Shown here in pieces: positions 48,901-59,388 of a stretch of 64,000 nt of DNA. A program made the position numbers and the translations under genes. Within the stretch, counting starts at the first letter, position 1; every line of letters begins with the position of its first letter. The stretch is from contig CANTUV010000012.1 of the NCBI GenBank assembly GCA_947685225.1, positions 1,674,001 to 1,738,000 of the forward strand, written 5' to 3'. The notes under the pieces were generated by a model. That model was given only the letters and a program-made list of their open reading frames with translations. It was not told the origin of the DNA and made no database searches. The stretch comes from Garcia nutans (lineage: Eukaryota > Streptophyta > Magnoliopsida > Malpighiales > Euphorbiaceae).

Positions 48901-51603
48901 GCCCAATTTCGATTTTAAAGTTGGAAGTCCAAAAGAACTCAGATTTTGATGAACCAAACTTTTTTGAAAAGCTTGAGATGTCCTCTATCAACTTTATGAA
49001 AATAACTTTTCTATTCTTATAATTTATCACCACTGAAATTTAACTTGAAGCTTTTAAAGTCCAATTCTGCCTAAAATGCCAGTTTACACACACTTATACA
49101 AAATTAATTCAAATTAAACTTAATTTAAGAATAATGAAATAAAAACATATAAATAAACTTAAAATAGATTAATTTAACTTAATTACATGCTAAATCTGAT
49201 AGAAAATATAAGGTCAATATGCACTTAGCACGTGTATAATTGTACCACTCAAACTTTATAAAAGTTTCCTCAAAACAGTGCCAAATTCATGTCCACGGTC
49301 GTGACTTTAGAATCCCATGGCCATAGACCTCAAAATGCTTTTAACCTTGCTTAATTTGCCACTAAAAAAATTTGGACATACTCGATACAAAGTCTAAGGG
49401 CGTGGATTTTGAAACCCATGGGCATGGAGTTCAGTGTTTTTTTTTCTAAACTTTTTATTTTCTTATCTCCAATGATATTTTCAAATGTATAGCAATGTAT
49501 GGTGATTTGTATGAGTGTGTGGAGTTATTTTTATCCATTTTGAGCTCGCTTTAGCTTTTTTTTTTTTCTCAATTTGTAGCCAAAATAAGTTTCATCTTCT
49601 TACTTTTAAGATTGTACTTGAAATAATAAATATTTTAGCTTTTATAAAAAAAATTGATCAAATTTAATTAATAATAATAAAAATATAACTAAAATAATAA
49701 TTAAATTATGTACAAAATATAGTTTTATCAACTTTTGAATGTTTTAGCCTTCCAATCTCTAATTGCAATTTTTTCTTATTCTAATTGATATGATATTGTG
49801 TTTTTTATAACAATTTGTCAGGATTATTTTGGGAAATAATTTTGAAGGGAATGTACCAGGAGGGATTTTTACCCTTGGAGAGCTTGAGACATTGTAAATG
49901 CAATAATCAAACTCATCTTCATAATTTTCATTTTTGAAGAAAGAACTAATTGAAGATTTTTATTCTGTGTTTAATTCAATGGTTTTAGGTGGGTCAGTGG
50001 CCTAAGGAATCCTGGTTTTGAATTCCCAAAGCAAGAAAATTTGACCTCCAATTTATATTCTTTGTAAGTGCTTATATACATATATATCCTTTTATCTGTT
50101 AGACCATAAAAAAATATAAATTTGTTAAAAATAAAAACTCTATTACTAAAGTTTTGGTCAGAATCAGTATAATATTATATATTAGTATAATACTTTATCC
50201 ATACATACACTTTCTTCACTTCTACAATATTTCTGCAGGATACTGAGGAATTGCTCAATTAATAATACAATACCTCCATATATTGCTCGATGGCCTTCAT
50301 TAACATATCTGTGAGTTTTATTTTTTATTTTTTACTTTTCACATTGTATTAATCAAAACTATTGATTGTAAATTTATGGACTAACCATGAGAAAAATCCT
50401 CAAAATGTCGGGTTTTATTAGTTTAATCTAGACCTATAAATTTTTATTAATTAAACACTTGAATTAATTTTTTCATGTCAATTCTATTCAACATACGTTA
50501 TGCAGTTGCCCAGTATACGGGGCATGCTTGCTTAGAAGAAATGGTATAGTAATTTATTGTTCCCCGTCACCTCAATTCCACTCATGTTAGGATGCCATGT
50601 AGACTCGGACAATTTCATAACATGTGTTGGAAAGAATTAACTTCAAAAATTTACTTTTAGAATTTAATTAATAAATATTATAAGTTTGGATTAAACTAAC
50701 AAAACACGGTATTTTGATAAATTTTTTTTATGATTAGACCTATTTCATAAGACAATTATTTCATTATTTGTTTTATTCTTATTCTACCTTTATTCTAGTC
50801 ATGAACAAAGTGAATGATATCAATTATATACCTTTCTATTATTTATTTATTTATTCATTTATTGCATCATGTAATTTTCTGTGTTACAATTAAAAAAAAA
50901 ATAAGACATCAGATATCTAAAAAGCTTATTTATTTATTTATTTATTTTTTTTTTTGCAGCGATTTGAGCTTTAACAACTTAGTTGGTGAAATCCCAATGT
51001 TTAATACAAATTTAAATAAGATGTAAGAGACCAAAATTTTCCTGAAGTTGCTTTTCTACTAAAACTAAGTGTTGTTTTTTGGTTAAAACTAAATTTGATG
51101 TTGAAGTGGATATCTAATGGATTTATAATATTATATATATTGATTTTAGATTTTTAGCAAGAAATAAGCTGAATGGGGCATTACCTCCCTGGAAAAGAAA
51201 TGAGCATCATGCACCAAATAATGCTGCTTTTTTGTAAGTAAATATCATGGTTTGTTGGGTTGAATTTTCTGTTTATTTATTATAAGCATCTGAAAAGGGA
51301 AAAAAAACAATGAATTAGAAAATTTTATTTTCATCCACTGCTAGATAACAAAACCTTGATCGATTTCCCTCTATATACCAATATTGAAAAATATTGAAAA
51401 AAAGGCCTAAGAGTCAAAATAACTAAAATAATCCTTACACTTTGCACTATGTTTTTAAATTATATTATATATGGAAGGTATATGAGTGAGGGTAACTTAG
51501 TCTTGCCTTGCAGGGATCTATCAAACAATGATTTCGCGAATGTGCCAAATGAACGGGTGAATTTTGAAAATGGAACACTTTTAGATTTGCCAAATATAAT
51601 AAT
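36997..51603 (+). CDS. Copy 2 LRR exons 3-17
   Basis: The same 72-nt LRR exons as copy 1. Differences that matter: TAA at 37052-37054 (CAA in copy 1), LKRL for LKWL in exon 9 (39813-39884), and IHDYI for IPDYI in exon 11 (42022-42093), which loses the conserved LRR proline. Intron 11 (42094-49821) is 7.7 kb and holds retrotransposon DNA missing from copy 1. Confidence 0.85.
40365..40945 (-). pseudogene. Ty1/copia gag fragment (UBN2-like), unit 2
   Basis: On the minus strand 40368-40559 reads without a stop and contains LSQLKTYGKTMEDVHMMEEI and LRSLTTSLNYVMCDIEELKK, the conserved central part of copia gag proteins. The upstream part (to about 40945) is broken. The same fragment is at 20330-20900 in unit 1, so the insertion predates the duplication. 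Confidence 0.75.
42436..42782. mobile_element. hAT-like MITE candidate in intron 11, unit 2
   Basis: Collinear copy of 22375-22720, with the same imperfect inverted ends. Confidence 0.45.
43600..44150 (+). mobile_element. Copia-type LTR-like segment
   Basis: GGCCTATAAATAACCCCTCC (TATA box near 43653) is followed by a region rich in CACTTG/AACACTTGT words, GGATTAGAGAGTGA, AATCTTGTGTTCTTTATC and a CCCCCCTTCTTGG end near 44120. This order resembles U3-R-U5 of many Ty1/copia LTRs. In unit 1 the sequence is cut after about 23584 and the 25 bases around the TATA box are also missing. Exact ends were not fixed. Confidence 0.45.
43725..49302. mobile_element. 5.58-kb retrotransposon-derived block present only in unit 2
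   Basis: Unit 1 joins TTGAACTTTTAT directly to GACTTTAGAATCCC at about 23590. Unit 2 has this block between the same sequences. It contains copia-LTR-like sequence at its start, unrecognised degenerate DNA (44150-46000), minus-strand gypsy-like sequence (about 47100-47770, similar to 7200-7850 in inverse orientation) and a flanking direct repeat pair. No intact ORF is present; the frames at 45673-45864, 46412-46883 and 47006-47194 are not supported. Because the LTR-like part is truncated exactly at the breakpoint in unit 1, loss from unit 1 is more likely than gain in unit 2. Confidence 0.7.
46920..47097 (+). repeat. Direct repeat flanking 47098-49230, left copy
   Basis: From CGTGTATAATTGTACCACTC to GGGCGTGG, nearly the same as 49231-49410. 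Unit 1 has a single partial copy at 23591-23696. The intervening 2.1 kb includes minus-strand gypsy-like DNA. Confidence 0.75.
49231..49410 (+). repeat. Direct repeat flanking 47098-49230, right copy
   Basis: Second copy of 46920-47097. It leads into intron 11 sequence shared with unit 1. Confidence 0.75.
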
Positions 51604-51739
51604 GTGAGAAATTAAATAAAATCAGTCTCTTTCTTCATATTAATTATGGATTATTTAATTATATTGTTTCTAAATCTTACTGACTTCATGTTGTTGGTTG
51701 GTAATATACATATATATATATATATATATATTCACACAG

Positions 51740-51883
51740 TGAGCCACGGAGGTACGTGTGTTCATATCTTAAATATTACTTACTTTCTGCAACAGGGACA
51801 CTCTTGCATTATTCCTACTTATTAATTGTGCTATTCTTTCAGTGAATATACATCTCAGAAAAGAAAAGAATGCAAAGTCAAGT
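51740..51883 (+). CDS. Copy 2 linker exons 18-19 (12-nt microexon)
   Basis: Between the last LRR exon and the malectin domain the phases only join if a 12-nt exon (51740-51751, between ACACAG and GTACGT) and a 41-nt exon (51843-51883) are used. The copy 1 equivalents are 25953-25964 and 26056-26096. They encode a basic linker ending in KECKVK. The reading is by phase and splice-site match only. Confidence 0.5.
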
Positions 51884-52285
51884 GTATGTTTACCTTTCTA
51901 TCTCACTCACAATTCATATATATAATAGGTCTAATCATCAGACAAATTCTCAAATTTCGCATTTCGTCATTTCAATCCAAACCTATAATTTTCGTTAATT
52001 AAACATTGAGGTTAATTTTTTTTTTTAATGTCAAGTCTATATAGCACAGGCTAGTGAGTTGTCGAAGTCTATATATTTTTTAAGTTGATGTGAGGATTTT
52101 TCTAATGTTTCAGTCTTCATAATAAAATATAACCAATCATTTTTTATTTAAAGATATTAAAGACGTATTCATGATAAAGCTTCAAATTTGAATATCAGTC
52201 AAAAGCCAAATTAATTAATAAAATAAAATAAAATGTAAGGTTACATTGCTAATATATGATAATTAACCATTATTGTTTCTTGCAG

Positions 52286-53121
52286 ATCGATCCTTATCTA
52301 TAAACAGTGGTGGTGATGAAGTGAAGTTTGGAAAGCAAATCTATGAAAATGATACTGCATTATCAAATTTTTATGTAAGTCCGCAAGGAAATTGGGCTTA
52401 TAGCTTTTCTGGAGATTACATCACACCAACAATCAATGCAAGTGGTTACATAAAAAATTTAACCTGTGGAGTATCCCTTCCTGAGGCTAAGTTATACGTG
52501 AATGCTCGTGCTGCTCCTCTCTCTCTAACATATTATGCCTTCTGCTTGCATGAAGGCGAGTACAATGTAGAACTTCTCTTTGCTGAAACATTATATTCAA
52601 AAATGGAAGATCACAGTAAAGTGGGAAAGCGCGTGTTCGATGTTCATATTCAGGTAATTGTAAGGTTTTGCATTAAAAGTATGCATTTTGATATCTAATC
52701 CCTTTATCATCTTTACTGTAAAGAATAAAAGTTCATTGAAGCTTTTATAACTGGATGCATGTTAACCAACTACAAGTCAATTGGTTTTGTGTACCATAAA
52801 TTTCAATGCTTATCTACCTCATATCTATATGAATCCATAGACTTTAATATAAATAAAATGTAGTAAAAGATTAGTTTGTTGTATTGTCATTGATGTCATT
52901 CTTTATCGTCATCTCTTGATTGCAGGAAGAGCGAGTTTTACCAGATTTCAACATAAAGGAGGAGGCTGGAGATGCCAATAAAAACATAATGAAAAAATTC
53001 CGGACTACAGTAACCAACAATAAGCCATTGACAATTGATTTCTTGTGGACTGGCAGAGGATCTATGTATAATCCACCTGGTCAAAATGGACCTCTCGTTT
53101 CAGCTATTTCAATAACTCGAG
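52286..53121 (+). CDS. Copy 2 malectin-like domain exons 20-21
   Basis: Exon 20 (52286-52653, 368 nt) is open from RSLSINSGGDEVKFG through KLYVNARAAPLSLTYYAFCL to KRVFDVHIQ. Exon 21 (52926-53121) adds DFNIKEEAGDANKN and DFLWTGRGSMYNPPGQNGPL. This is a complete extracellular malectin-like domain, a fold known to bind carbohydrate in animal malectin. A ligand for this plant protein cannot be inferred. Confidence 0.88.
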
Positions 53122-53243
53122 GTACAATGTTGCCTTTTTTTTATGATAAATATATGATCTATAACCATTTGATTACATAAAGTTAATTAAATCTTATATT
53201 TTTAACTTCATATATAAATTGATATTATGATTGGATTTTGCAG

Positions 53244-53363
53244 CTCCTAGAAAACTATCATCTTGGGAAATAGTTGTAATTGCAGCAGCTTGTGTTCTTG
53301 GTCTGTTGGTTTTATTAGCTTTCATGTGGAGAATGGGATGGATAAGAGACAGAGAACTACGTA
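53244..53363 (+). CDS. Copy 2 transmembrane exon 22
   Basis: A 120-nt exon encodes a single helix (EIVVIAAACVLGLLVLLAFM) and the juxtamembrane WRMGWIRDRELR, in frame with the malectin exon before it and the kinase exon after it. Confidence 0.85.
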
Positions 53364-53484
53364 GTAAGAAAAACTAAAAATTATTCTATAAAAAGCTGTA
53401 AATTCATTTTATTTCAATAAAATATTAATCTCATTAAATGTTAAGTGTGTTATACTGATTTAAGATTTTTACTTGGAATAGAAG

Positions 53485-54226
53485 CAAATATAGAGCTAGA
53501 AACACCAGATGGGAAGAAGTCATTCACTGCTAAACAGATAATTGATGCCACTCGAAACTTTAGCCCAAAGATGAAAATTGGCAAGGATGGTCGTTTTGGG
53601 ATAGTCTACAAGGTTGATTCTTTTTTCTTATTCACTACATTACATTTTGGCTCCAGGAGAAGGGAAGAAAGAAGAGGAAATTTGCTTTGGGGTAAAGGCT
53701 TTGCTTTAGACCCCAAAGCAGAAGTAGGCCCTACCTTTTGATAAAAAAATTAATTTTTAACTAAAATATTTATAAATTTTATTTATTTTAATTGGTTGTA
53801 TTTTGATTTTTTAACTTTCTAACGTATATATTTTTTTTTGTTTTATTTTGAGTTTTTTGGCTTTTAAATACATTTTCGTTTACTCTTTAATCTATTTTCT
53901 ATCTTCTCATCTTTTATTCTCGTGAAACTCTTTTTTTGTATTCATCTTTATCTCAAATTCTAACAAATCTTAATTTTTTTTTATATTGGCTTTGGATGTC
54001 TGTGTTTTGACAGTGAGAATCACTCACAAAACTAAAATTTTTCAAGTTAGATAGTAAACTCTTTTTTTTTTTGTATTCAATTACAATTTGTGCTAAAATA
54101 TATTATAACTAATTATAAACTATAATTATTTGATTAGAACAAATTGATTATAAAAATTTAATTAATAATTTTGCATTCCAAAAAGTTAGAGAAGTAAAAT
54201 TTAAATATTCTTTTGAATTTTAATAA

Positions 54227-54259
<33 letters not shown>

Positions 54260-57200
54260 GCTTTAGGCCTCTAAACTTTTTGAGCTGCTCTTGCATCTAC
54301 GCCAGGTTTATGTGTTTTATTAATTAGAGAAAATAAATTGGTGGATTCACTTTTTTTTTTTTATGCCCAGTCCTTTACACCCACAATTCTTTATGTGAAT
54401 TTTGAATATAAACTGATATTTGATTACAGCTCATTATTTAACATGTCTAATAATTTTGCAGGCTGAACTACCAGGAAATCTTATCGTGGCAGTGAAAAAG
54501 CTTTTTCCTCAGTCAAAAGGAGTTAAAGAAATAGGGACAGAAGTTTATGCCAACACATATGTTAAATTGGAGCATGAAAATCTCGTCAAATTGCTGGCTA
54601 CTTATTCAAGAAAAGATCTACACTTACTAATTTATGAATATATGGATCATGGATCTCTTGAAGAAGTCTTATTTGGTAATTTTCTCTTATCCCAAGAGCT
54701 TTTCATTATTTTGTTAGTGGTATTTAATTATAAGATCAAAAGTTGGTTGTTGCTTCTTATTATTAGTCCTTAATAAAGGAAAATTTCTTTGAAATTCCAA
54801 CTTAGTGTCATCTAATTACATGTTAAAAAAATATATACGAGTTACGAAAAAAATATATGGAGAAAATAAAATTTAAAAATAAAGTTAGCAGAGCTGCTAA
54901 GTGCAAATATATTTAGAAAATATACATGAAATATCTAGACAAGAATGATATTTTCAAGAACATGTGTGTTAATATAAATTTATTTTAAAAATATTAATAC
55001 ATAATGTATTGGAAGTGACAAATTAATAAATGAACTAAAATTTTCTGTAAATTAGTTTAATCTACAAATGCCCAAAAATATAGAAAATCAAGCAACTATT
55101 CATTACACAGAAGAGTGAATGCTTGTTAGAAAAGAGGAGTCTTTCTATAAATTTTATTGAATTGAAGTTGCATCTTCAACATTAAACCGTACAATATATT
55201 TGGCTTGGAGAATTTAGGAAACGCTAATACATCAAATAAAAAAATAACTAAAAAATGCTGTAGGCTGCTGAAAAGAAAACAAAAAAAAATACATGTTAAA
55301 ATAAAATATTCGGTGAGACAGACAAATTGCCATAAATAACATCTCGATCCGATATTTTACCAAAAACAATTAAGGAAAGAAAATCTATCAAATGTTGCCA
55401 TAAATGAAAATATGCAGACGTTGAAATTCAGTTGAAAAATGAGGGACGTCGCCACAAAGCAGTATTTTTGACTCATTGATCCATTTTTCAATAGATAAAT
55501 CCAAGAAACATCCAAATTTTGAAGTTTCCTTTTGACCCATACCACAAAACTGCCACAAATACAGTTTCTTGTCAGATTGATCTGTAAGTGTTAAGACTCG
55601 TATCGATGAATGTTAATCTTAAAGAGAGGTGGATGGGATGACATTTGACAAGTTTAGCCCCCAAGACTCAAGAACTAGACTTATCTACTCATGTATGCGC
55701 CCACTTACAATTTGAAAATTACATTTGCCAGTAATGCTATATTTTTGGTTTCATAAGCAAAATAAATTATATGAATTAGACTTAATATCTACTTATGTAT
55801 GCACGTATTATATATATATATATATATATATGGAAAATTATTCCATGTACTTGGTTTAATAAATCCTTGCTGAGATACATGTTAGATTTACATCTTATAA
55901 ATTCAACATTCAAGTAATTAAGTCCCACATATTTGTGTATCGAAGTGCACTATGTTTTAATGCACTAGACACATTAAATAATTTCATAATATTTACATGA
56001 TATTCCTTTTATTGATTTGAAGTTGAGAATAAAATACACTACCTTTGGATTTGCTGCAGATCCTAATAAGTCAAATTCAATGAAACTTAGTTGGGAAACT
56101 AGATACAATATTTGCTTGCAAATTGCCCAGGGGTTGGAGTATTTACATGCAAAGGATCCAAAACCAATTATTCACAGGGATATCAAGACCAGTAATGTTA
56201 TGCTTGATGGAAGTTCTAAAGCCAAAATCACAGGTTTTGGAATGGCAAAGCTTTATGAGGAGGACAATCCATTCATGTTCATCGAAGAAAGTGGCACAAG
56301 GTAAGCTTGATTCTTAAAACTGTTTGGATTCCGAGGGTACATTTTGAAAAGAAAGAATAAGTGAGCGGTATACTTAAACTACTAAATTTTTTATTAGGAA
56401 GGAGATTTTTTTTTCTAGTATTGGAAGGAGAAATTTAAAGTTGATGATATTTAAATTTAACATATTTAAATTAGTCTTGATCTAGGGGGGTGTGGATTAA
56501 GTTTGGCCAGTTGATATAGAAAGTCAAAGAGATTGGTAGACCTATATTTGATTTATATAAATCAAATGGATGCATCTCTATTGATAGATTAAGTTTTTAA
56601 TAGAAATAGTCAATATTTTTTCCAATTAACTCTAATGCTGCAAGGGAAAATAGTCAGGATGGATGACTTCCTGGGCCAAAATTTTATCCAGGCATGTCAT
56701 TTGGCATAAGAACCTTGTTTCCAAGTTTGATCCCACTGCCAGAGATGTGTGGCCTCGAAGGAAGGACTTGACCCAACCACTTCAAGTTTCCTTTTATCAT
56801 AGAACCAAGACACTAGAATACTAAAAGGAGATTTAATTATTGATAATCCGTAAATATTGTTTGCTTATTTATTATTAATTTAACATTTAAACCTTTCAAA
56901 TTTTTATTTTTATTTGACATTTAAAAGACTAAAAATAAATTTAGTTTGCTATTTTATCATTATCATATATAGGGTCTTGTTAATGGGTGCTATATTGACA
57001 TCTTTTAAACAGTGATAAATACTCTAATTTTTATTGAAATATGTGTTATTTTCATTAAAATTTATTATAATTATTTTTTAGATAATTAATAATAAAATTA
57101 CATATATTTCAAAATTATTACACAAATCCCAATAAAAATAAAACAAATCCCAATTAAAGTATAGTATTTATTGTTGCTTAAAGAGTCTCAACATGCTAAT

Positions 57201-58203
57201 GGTTAACATTTTCTTTATATATTATTCTATAATTTTAATAATAAGCTTATTTTCTATTTTTGTATTTTTCACACTTTCTTTTGATAATAAACGGGATATT
57301 AAAATTTTAATCTCTCTTTCTTTCCCCTCCTCTTCCTTAATTTAGTGAGGATCAATTTGATTTAGCAATTGGCCACTGCAGTCAGTTCTGGTGATTGTTT
57401 TAGCAAGCATCAATTTGATTTAGTAATTGCCAACTGTTGTGAGGTCTAGTTAATGTAAATTATAAATAACATTCAACATTTCAATTATAAATAATTTTGA
57501 AATCCATCAACATCAATTAAATATGTTTTGCATCTTTTAACCTTAGAGATGATTTTTTTTATTGTTTCCTGCAGGATGTACATGGCACCTGAGTATGCAA
57601 CTCATAAAGATGTAACAGTAGCTGTTGATGTCTATAGTTTTGGTGTCCTTATTCTTGAAATCGTTACTGGCAAAAGGAATGATAATAATCTCTCAAAACA
57701 TGACGACCAAACTATTTTTCTTTTAGAAAAGGTAAGAATATAAAGCTCCCTTTTCTATAATCTGATTTTCTTTTTTCAAAAGGATGATACAAGGTTTCAA
57801 GAATAAAGCTTTAAAATGTACTAATAACAAATTATCATATTAAAGAAAAAACGAAAAAATCATGACAATAAACTAAACTGTATATTTTTCTCCAATAACT
57901 CCAATTTTTTCTCGTATTATATATAACGTGCGTAGAGCATTTTTTTTTATGCAGGTTGCCAATTTACATGAAATGGTAAAAGATGCGAATTTACAATATA
58001 AAGCAACTAAATATGTAGAACCATTTGGTTTAGACTTGAATTATTCTAAAGAAGTTGTCACCATCTTCGACTTGGCAATCTTGTGCACTAATCAAATGGC
58101 TTCTCTTAGGCCTGCAATATCAGATGTTATTAGTGTGCTTAAAGGAGAAAAATCAGTGGAGAATGTTTCTAAGAATAAGGTCAAAGACTCCTCCTCCCTG
58201 TAA
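53485..58203 (+). CDS. Copy 2 kinase exons 23-27, atypical GFG kinase
   Basis: All five kinase exons are present and in phase. Exon 23 has the loop IGKDGRFGIVYK. Exon 24 has VAVKKL, with LEHENLVKLLATYSRKDL after it. Exon 25 (56060-56300) has the catalytic HRDIKTSNVMLD. Exon 26 has MAPEYA and DVYSFGVLILEIVTGK. Exon 27 has LCTNQMASLRPAISDVISVL. Two features are odd. The magnesium-binding DFG reads GFG (KITGFGMAKL), losing the aspartate. The glycine loop has an extra residue between its glycines compared with GxGxxG. Such a kinase would be expected to be weak or inactive. Receptor pseudokinases are common in plants and can still signal as partners. A family relative with normal DFG would be expected elsewhere in the genome. 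Confidence 0.85.
54227..54259. repeat. (ATT)n microsatellite, unit 2
   Basis: About 11 repeats in intron 23, longer than at 28439-28461. Confidence 0.8.
55441..57522 (+). other. 2082-bp block lost from unit 1, contains kinase exon 25
   Basis: The block is bounded by AAAT on both sides (TTGAAAAAT before, AATTAAAT after). Unit 1 retains one AAAT at the join (29636-29639). It holds exon 25 (56060-56300) and AT-rich intron DNA with an (AT)n run near 55810-55830. Confidence 0.88.
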
Positions 58204-58610
58204 TATATTTGGAGTTTTATAATTAGGTGTGAGATTCGCAGAGACAGGATTTGAGATTTGTTGAGTGAGCTTTGCTTGGTTTCATTCACTTGTTGCTATT
58301 TCCTCTTGTTTTTTATTTACGTGAGACTACCTCTCTGTATTTTGTGCCCTTCCTTCCAAAGGGTAATGAAAATATAACGGTTTGATTGTGTATAAATCAT
58401 CATTGTGAAGTGAAGAAAAGGGAAAAGAGAACTGTATGAAATTGTTAATACATGCATTTAAATGATATTTATAGTTTAAAAGAATAGTAAGCTTGATTGA
58501 ACATAAACTTCTTGTCTATATATCTGGGGTATAATGTGAACTTAATTTTTTTTAAGTTGACTAATGGAAAGCTGATGTAGTAGCATTTTTATGTTAATAC
58601 TGCATCAGCT

Positions 58611-58618
58611 CTTTAATT
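58611..58618. repeat. hAT target-site duplication CTTTAATT (left)
   Basis: Eight bases directly before CAGAGGCGG. Eight is the diagnostic duplication length for hAT transposases. Confidence 0.95.
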
Positions 58619-59039
58619 CAGAGGCGGAGATAAAGGGGGTCCCATGGGGCCCTGTTCCCCCCTCAGTTAAAAATAAAAAATTTTTAGGTATATTTGAGAA
58701 TGAATATTACATTGGTTGAGATGGAACAGCTTGGCCTTACTATGTGAGAGCACGCAACTTCGATCCACGCTCCCAACATTTTTCATCCTTTTTTTTCCAA
58801 TCTTTAAAACTGGGCCTTTTAATCAAGCCCATTACAAACAAACAAGATTTGTCAATGACTCTGCCCATTACAAACAAACAAGAATAACTTAATTGTGACT
58901 CTTTCTCTTCTTTCTCACGTTTCTTCTTCGTTAATTCCTTTTTCTTTCTTTTTTTTTTCAGATAACAGTTTCTTCCTTTTTCAATTTCATTCTTTCACCG
59001 ATTGGCACCAGCAAGGCAGCGGCAACAAGTTAAGAATAG

Positions 59040-59384
59040 GTACACCACTTACTTTTAATCTCATATTTATTTTGTTGCAATTTTTTTATCTTGCTAAAAT
59101 GAATTGAAATTTGAAAAATAATGAATTAAGAAATTGGCTTGAATACTTGAGGACATTATAAATTTGAAATGTTTAATTTGATTTTGTAGTATGAAGTTTT
59201 TTTTTTTTTGAGAAAAGTAGTATGAAGTTAAATTGAAATTATTATTTTTTTGTAGTTTATAATCTGGAATTTTTTTATTTCTTTTATAATTTGATATTTT
59301 TAATGTTTAGTATTTGATAAATTGAAATGGCTACTATATATCTATTGACTATTGTGATTGAATTATTTTTCTTATTTTTTGTAG
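59040..59384 (+). other. Putative 5'-UTR intron of the hAT transposase
   Basis: A donor AATAG/GTACAC (GT at 59040-59041) and an acceptor TTTTTTGTAG (ending 59384) lie just before the ATG at 59389. The interval is T-rich. Leader introns are frequent in hAT genes of this group. This is inferred from splice-site appearance only. Confidence 0.4.
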
Positions 59385-59388
59385 TTAT

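Larger units (their letters stand above)
36997..58203 (+). pseudogene. LRR-malectin receptor-like kinase, copy 2 (5'-truncated)
   Basis: Same LRR-VIII-2 type architecture as copy 1, without exons 1-2. Exons: 36997-37068, 37240-37311, 37543-37614, 37761-37832, 39099-39170, 39529-39600, 39813-39884, 40158-40229, 42022-42093, 49822-49893, 49989-50063, 50239-50310, 50960-51022, 51150-51233, 51514-51603, 51740-51751, 51843-51883, 52286-52653, 52926-53121, 53244-53363, 53485-53612, 54462-54675, 56060-56300, 57575-57731, 57955-58203. Exon phases are compatible from the first LRR to the stop at 58201-58203. A C-to-T change makes TAA at 37052-37054 in the first LRR exon. Apart from that stop and the missing start, the frame is open. 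A downstream start could still yield a receptor without a signal peptide. I call it a pseudogene, but expression from a new promoter cannot be excluded. Confidence 0.8.

Noticed and set aside
13983..58203. A single 44-kb gene spliced from copy 1 exons 1-17 into copy 2 exons 18-27
   Set aside because: Phases would allow it, but nothing in the sequence favours skipping the nearer copy 1 exons; left as a transcript test only.
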